6,325 bases of DNA from Anaerolineales bacterium (GTDB lineage Bacteria; Chloroflexota; Anaerolineae; Anaerolineales; Villigracilaceae). Below the pieces are notes generated by a model. That model did no database searches, had not been told where the DNA came from, and saw only the letters and a program-made list of their open reading frames with translations. Below are positions 5,243 through 6,325 of the stretch, one piece after another; position 1 is the first letter of the stretch; each line of letters begins with the position of its first letter. Made by a program: the position numbers and the translations under genes. Where the stretch lies: NCBI GenBank assembly GCA_024763295.1, contig JANTFU010000140.1, positions 1 to 6,325 of the forward strand. Reading direction: 5' to 3'.

Positions 5243-5473
5243 ATGTTAGATACAGCCACAATCAATATCCAACTGGATAGCGAAGCCGCCCGCATCTACG
5301 AGCAAGCATCGAAAAAAGACAAGCAGAAAATGCAGGCGCTTTTAAGTCTCTGGCTGCGGGAGTTTGGGAAACCAAACCAGTCCCTGCAAGGGTTGATGGA
5401 CACCATCAGCGCAAAAGCAGAAGAACGTGGTTTGACCCCAGAGATTTTGGAAGACCTGCTCAACGATGAGTAA
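5243..5473 (+). CDS. Small antitoxin-like protein paired with a PIN toxin
   Basis: The product has 76 residues. The N-terminus TINIQLDSEAARIYEQA (6-22) starts with a short strand and continues into helices (to about 43), a layout found in small DNA-binding antitoxins. The C-terminal part, ending ERGLTPEILEDLLNDE (61-76), is the kind of acidic amphipathic tail that occupies PIN toxin active sites. I do not assign it to a named family with certainty. Position is the strongest argument: it overlaps the PIN gene by 8 bases in the classic antitoxin-first order. GGAG at 5232-5235 lies 7 bases before the ATG. It would be expected to repress its own operon together with the toxin, but I cannot point to a defined operator. 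Confidence 0.75.
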   Translation: MLDTATINIQLDSEAARIYEQASKKDKQKMQALLSLWLREFGKPNQSLQGLMDTISAKAEERGLTPEILEDLLNDE

Positions 5474-5873
5474 ACCCGCTTTCGTTTTTGATACAAATAC
5501 GCTTGTCAGCGCTTTATTGTTCAGAAATTCAATTCCCAGACAGGCTTTTGATAAAGCGCTTGAAACAGGTCAAATCTTGCTCTCGCTGGATGTACTTTAT
5601 GAATTGAACGATGTTTTGGGGAGAGAAAAATTCAAGAAATACATCAACGAAGACGAACGCATCGAGTTTTTGTCTGCATTTCTGCAAAATACAACCATGA
5701 TTGACATCACAGAAGGCATCCAAGAATGCCGAGATCCCAAAGACGATAAATTTCTTGAACTAGCGGTTAATGGCAATGCCACTTGTATTGTCAGTGGAGA
5801 TAAAGATTTGCTTGTCCTGCACCCGTTTCGGGGCATTGAAATCTTTTCTGCACGAGATTTTCTCGAAAAGTAA
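5466..5873 (+). CDS. PIN-domain ribonuclease toxin (COG1569-like)
   Basis: This 135-residue single PIN domain has its acidic residues in the expected order: D9 in FVFDTNTLVSALL, E46 in YELNDVL, D93/D94 in CRDPKDDKFLELA, and D112 with D114 in VSGDKDLL. These coordinate Mg or Mn for RNA cleavage in VapC-like toxins. The CRDPKDDKFLELA block and the C-terminal DFLEK place it in the 'putative toxin component, PIN family' group rather than classical VapC. All catalytic residues are intact. Its RNA target is unknown. The ATG at 5466 sits inside the antitoxin gene's end (ATGAGTAA), so translation depends on the upstream gene. The gene is clearly AT-richer than alaS (21 of 60 GC in 5581-5640), consistent with transfer. 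Confidence 0.92.
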   Translation: MSKPAFVFDTNTLVSALLFRNSIPRQAFDKALETGQILLSLDVLYELNDVLGREKFKKYINEDERIEFLSAFLQNTTMIDITEGIQECRDPKDDKFLELAVNGNATCIVSGDKDLLVLHPFRGIEIFSARDFLEK

Positions 5874-5974
5874 CCCATAGCACACTCACCCATTTTACAG
5901 AAAACCCAAAATGCACTTCGTCTTTCAGATCTCCTCGTTCAAATATCCTGCCGGCACGGCTGCGAGTGAGTGAG

Positions 5975-6001
5975 CGAGGCTGAAGTCACCGGCTCAGCTC
6001 G
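5975..6001 (+). other. Bulged hairpin in the PIN-SDR intergenic region
   Basis: GCTGA (5979-5983) pairs with TCAGC (5994-5998) and CGA (5975-5977) with TCG (5999-6001), with a bulged G at 5978 and a ten-base loop. GCCGG at 5950-5954 can also pair with CCGGC at 5989-5993, so alternative folds exist. The rest of 5874-5974 shows no gene and no clear signal. Confidence 0.35.
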
Positions 6002-6008
6002 TGGAATT

Positions 6009-6031
6009 CCTGTAGGGACAGGGCGGTTTTT
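6009..6031 (+). terminator. Weak intrinsic-terminator-like hairpin after the toxin operon
   Basis: CCTGT (6009-6013) and ACAGG (6018-6022) enclose AGGG, and five T residues follow at 6027-6031 after GCGG. The stem is only 5 bp and the T-run is displaced by four bases, so termination efficiency is doubtful. The position, 135 bases after the PIN stop codon and before the SDR gene, is reasonable. Confidence 0.35.
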
Positions 6032-6034
6032 AAC

Positions 6035-6062
6035 ACCATCTAAAAACTACCATCTCAAAACT
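6035..6062 (+). repeat. 14-bp tandem direct repeat upstream of the SDR gene
   Basis: ACCATCTAAAAACT (6035-6048) is followed without a gap by ACCATCTCAAAACT (6049-6062), identical at 13 of 14 positions. It ends two bases before the AAGGA ribosome binding site of the SDR gene. It may be an operator with two half-sites or a simple duplication. Confidence 0.75.
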
Positions 6063-6074
6063 CAAGGAAACTTT

Positions 6075-6325
6075 ATGCAAAAAAATCAAGAACTTGTCGC
6101 AATGATCACCGGCGGGAACAGCGGAATCGGCTTCGCCACAGTTCAGAAATTAGCGGCAAAAGGGTATACCGTCATTTTGGCATCCCGTAATCAGGAAGCC
6201 AGCAAAAAGGCGATTGAGCGCATCCACGAGGTCACGCCAAACGCCAAGATAGAATCCATTCCGCTTGATCTGGCATCCTTTGATTCGATCCGCGCGTGCG
6301 TATCCGCTTTTCAGGCGAAAGGCTA
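6075..6325 (+). CDS. Short-chain dehydrogenase/reductase, 5' part only
   Basis: The first 83 residues are in the window. TGGNSGIG at 12-19 is the TGxxxGIG nucleotide-binding motif of the SDR Rossmann fold. The second strand (VILASRN, 33-39) ends with an arginine (R38) where NADP-preferring members have a basic residue. DLAS at 66-69 corresponds to the conserved aspartate that holds the adenine ring. The catalytic Ser, Tyr and Lys lie beyond the window. The layout resembles retinol dehydrogenase/WWOX-type SDRs, but the substrate cannot be told. AAGGA (6064-6068) lies 6 bases before the ATG. The higher GC of this gene compared with the PIN gene suggests that the host backbone resumes here. Confidence 0.9.
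   Translation, partial: MQKNQELVAMITGGNSGIGFATVQKLAAKGYTVILASRNQEASKKAIERIHEVTPNAKIESIPLDLASFDSIRACVSAFQAKG

Noticed and set aside
5928..5955. 3' end of a tRNA gene or attachment site
   Set aside because: GTTCAAAT resembles a T-loop, but the flanking bases cannot form the five-pair T stem and no acceptor end follows.

Overview
The window looks like a chromosomal segment of an environmental bacterium, most plausibly a member of the Chloroflexota (Anaerolineae-like). That placement is an inference from the overall gene style and the type of dispersed repeat; no rRNA or other decisive marker is present. Two housekeeping-type genes lie on the left: a divergently read, truncated deoxynucleoside kinase (minus strand, 1-454) and a complete alanyl-tRNA synthetase gene, alaS (749-3475). 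The 294 bases between them hold a good sigma70-type promoter and an unusually structured alaS leader, with one long hairpin followed by a three-way-junction-like fold. The alaS coding region carries a perfect 21-base inverted repeat, in frame, right before the CGGTH zinc motif of the editing domain. Removing it on paper restores the canonical spacing.

From the alaS stop codon to about 5873 the window becomes an accessory island. It opens with four 87-bp palindromic repeat units (3494-3846), followed by a GxxExxY-family PD-(D/E)XK-like gene (3876-4313) and a fifth copy of the repeat (4324-4416). The gene is therefore bracketed by directly repeated palindromes. Two toxin-antitoxin-like gene pairs follow: HEPN (UPF0332-like) plus MNT nucleotidyltransferase (4489-5215), then a small antitoxin-like protein plus a PIN-domain toxin (5243-5873). 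Each pair is preceded by the same 20-base sequence containing the ribosome binding site, and in each pair the genes overlap through the same eight bases, ATGAGTAA. The two pairs look like modules joined by a duplication or recombination at that shared leader. Sampled GC falls from 39/60 in alaS (2581-2640) to 26/60 in the HEPN gene and 21/60 in the PIN gene, which fits a separate origin for the island.

On the right, a non-coding stretch (5874-6074) contains a bulged hairpin, a weak terminator-like hairpin and a 14-bp tandem repeat. It precedes the 5' end of a short-chain dehydrogenase/reductase gene that runs off the window. The most interesting candidates are the GxxExxY gene with its palindrome array, the 21-base palindrome inside alaS, the structured alaS leader, and the shared 20-base junction of the two toxin-antitoxin modules.
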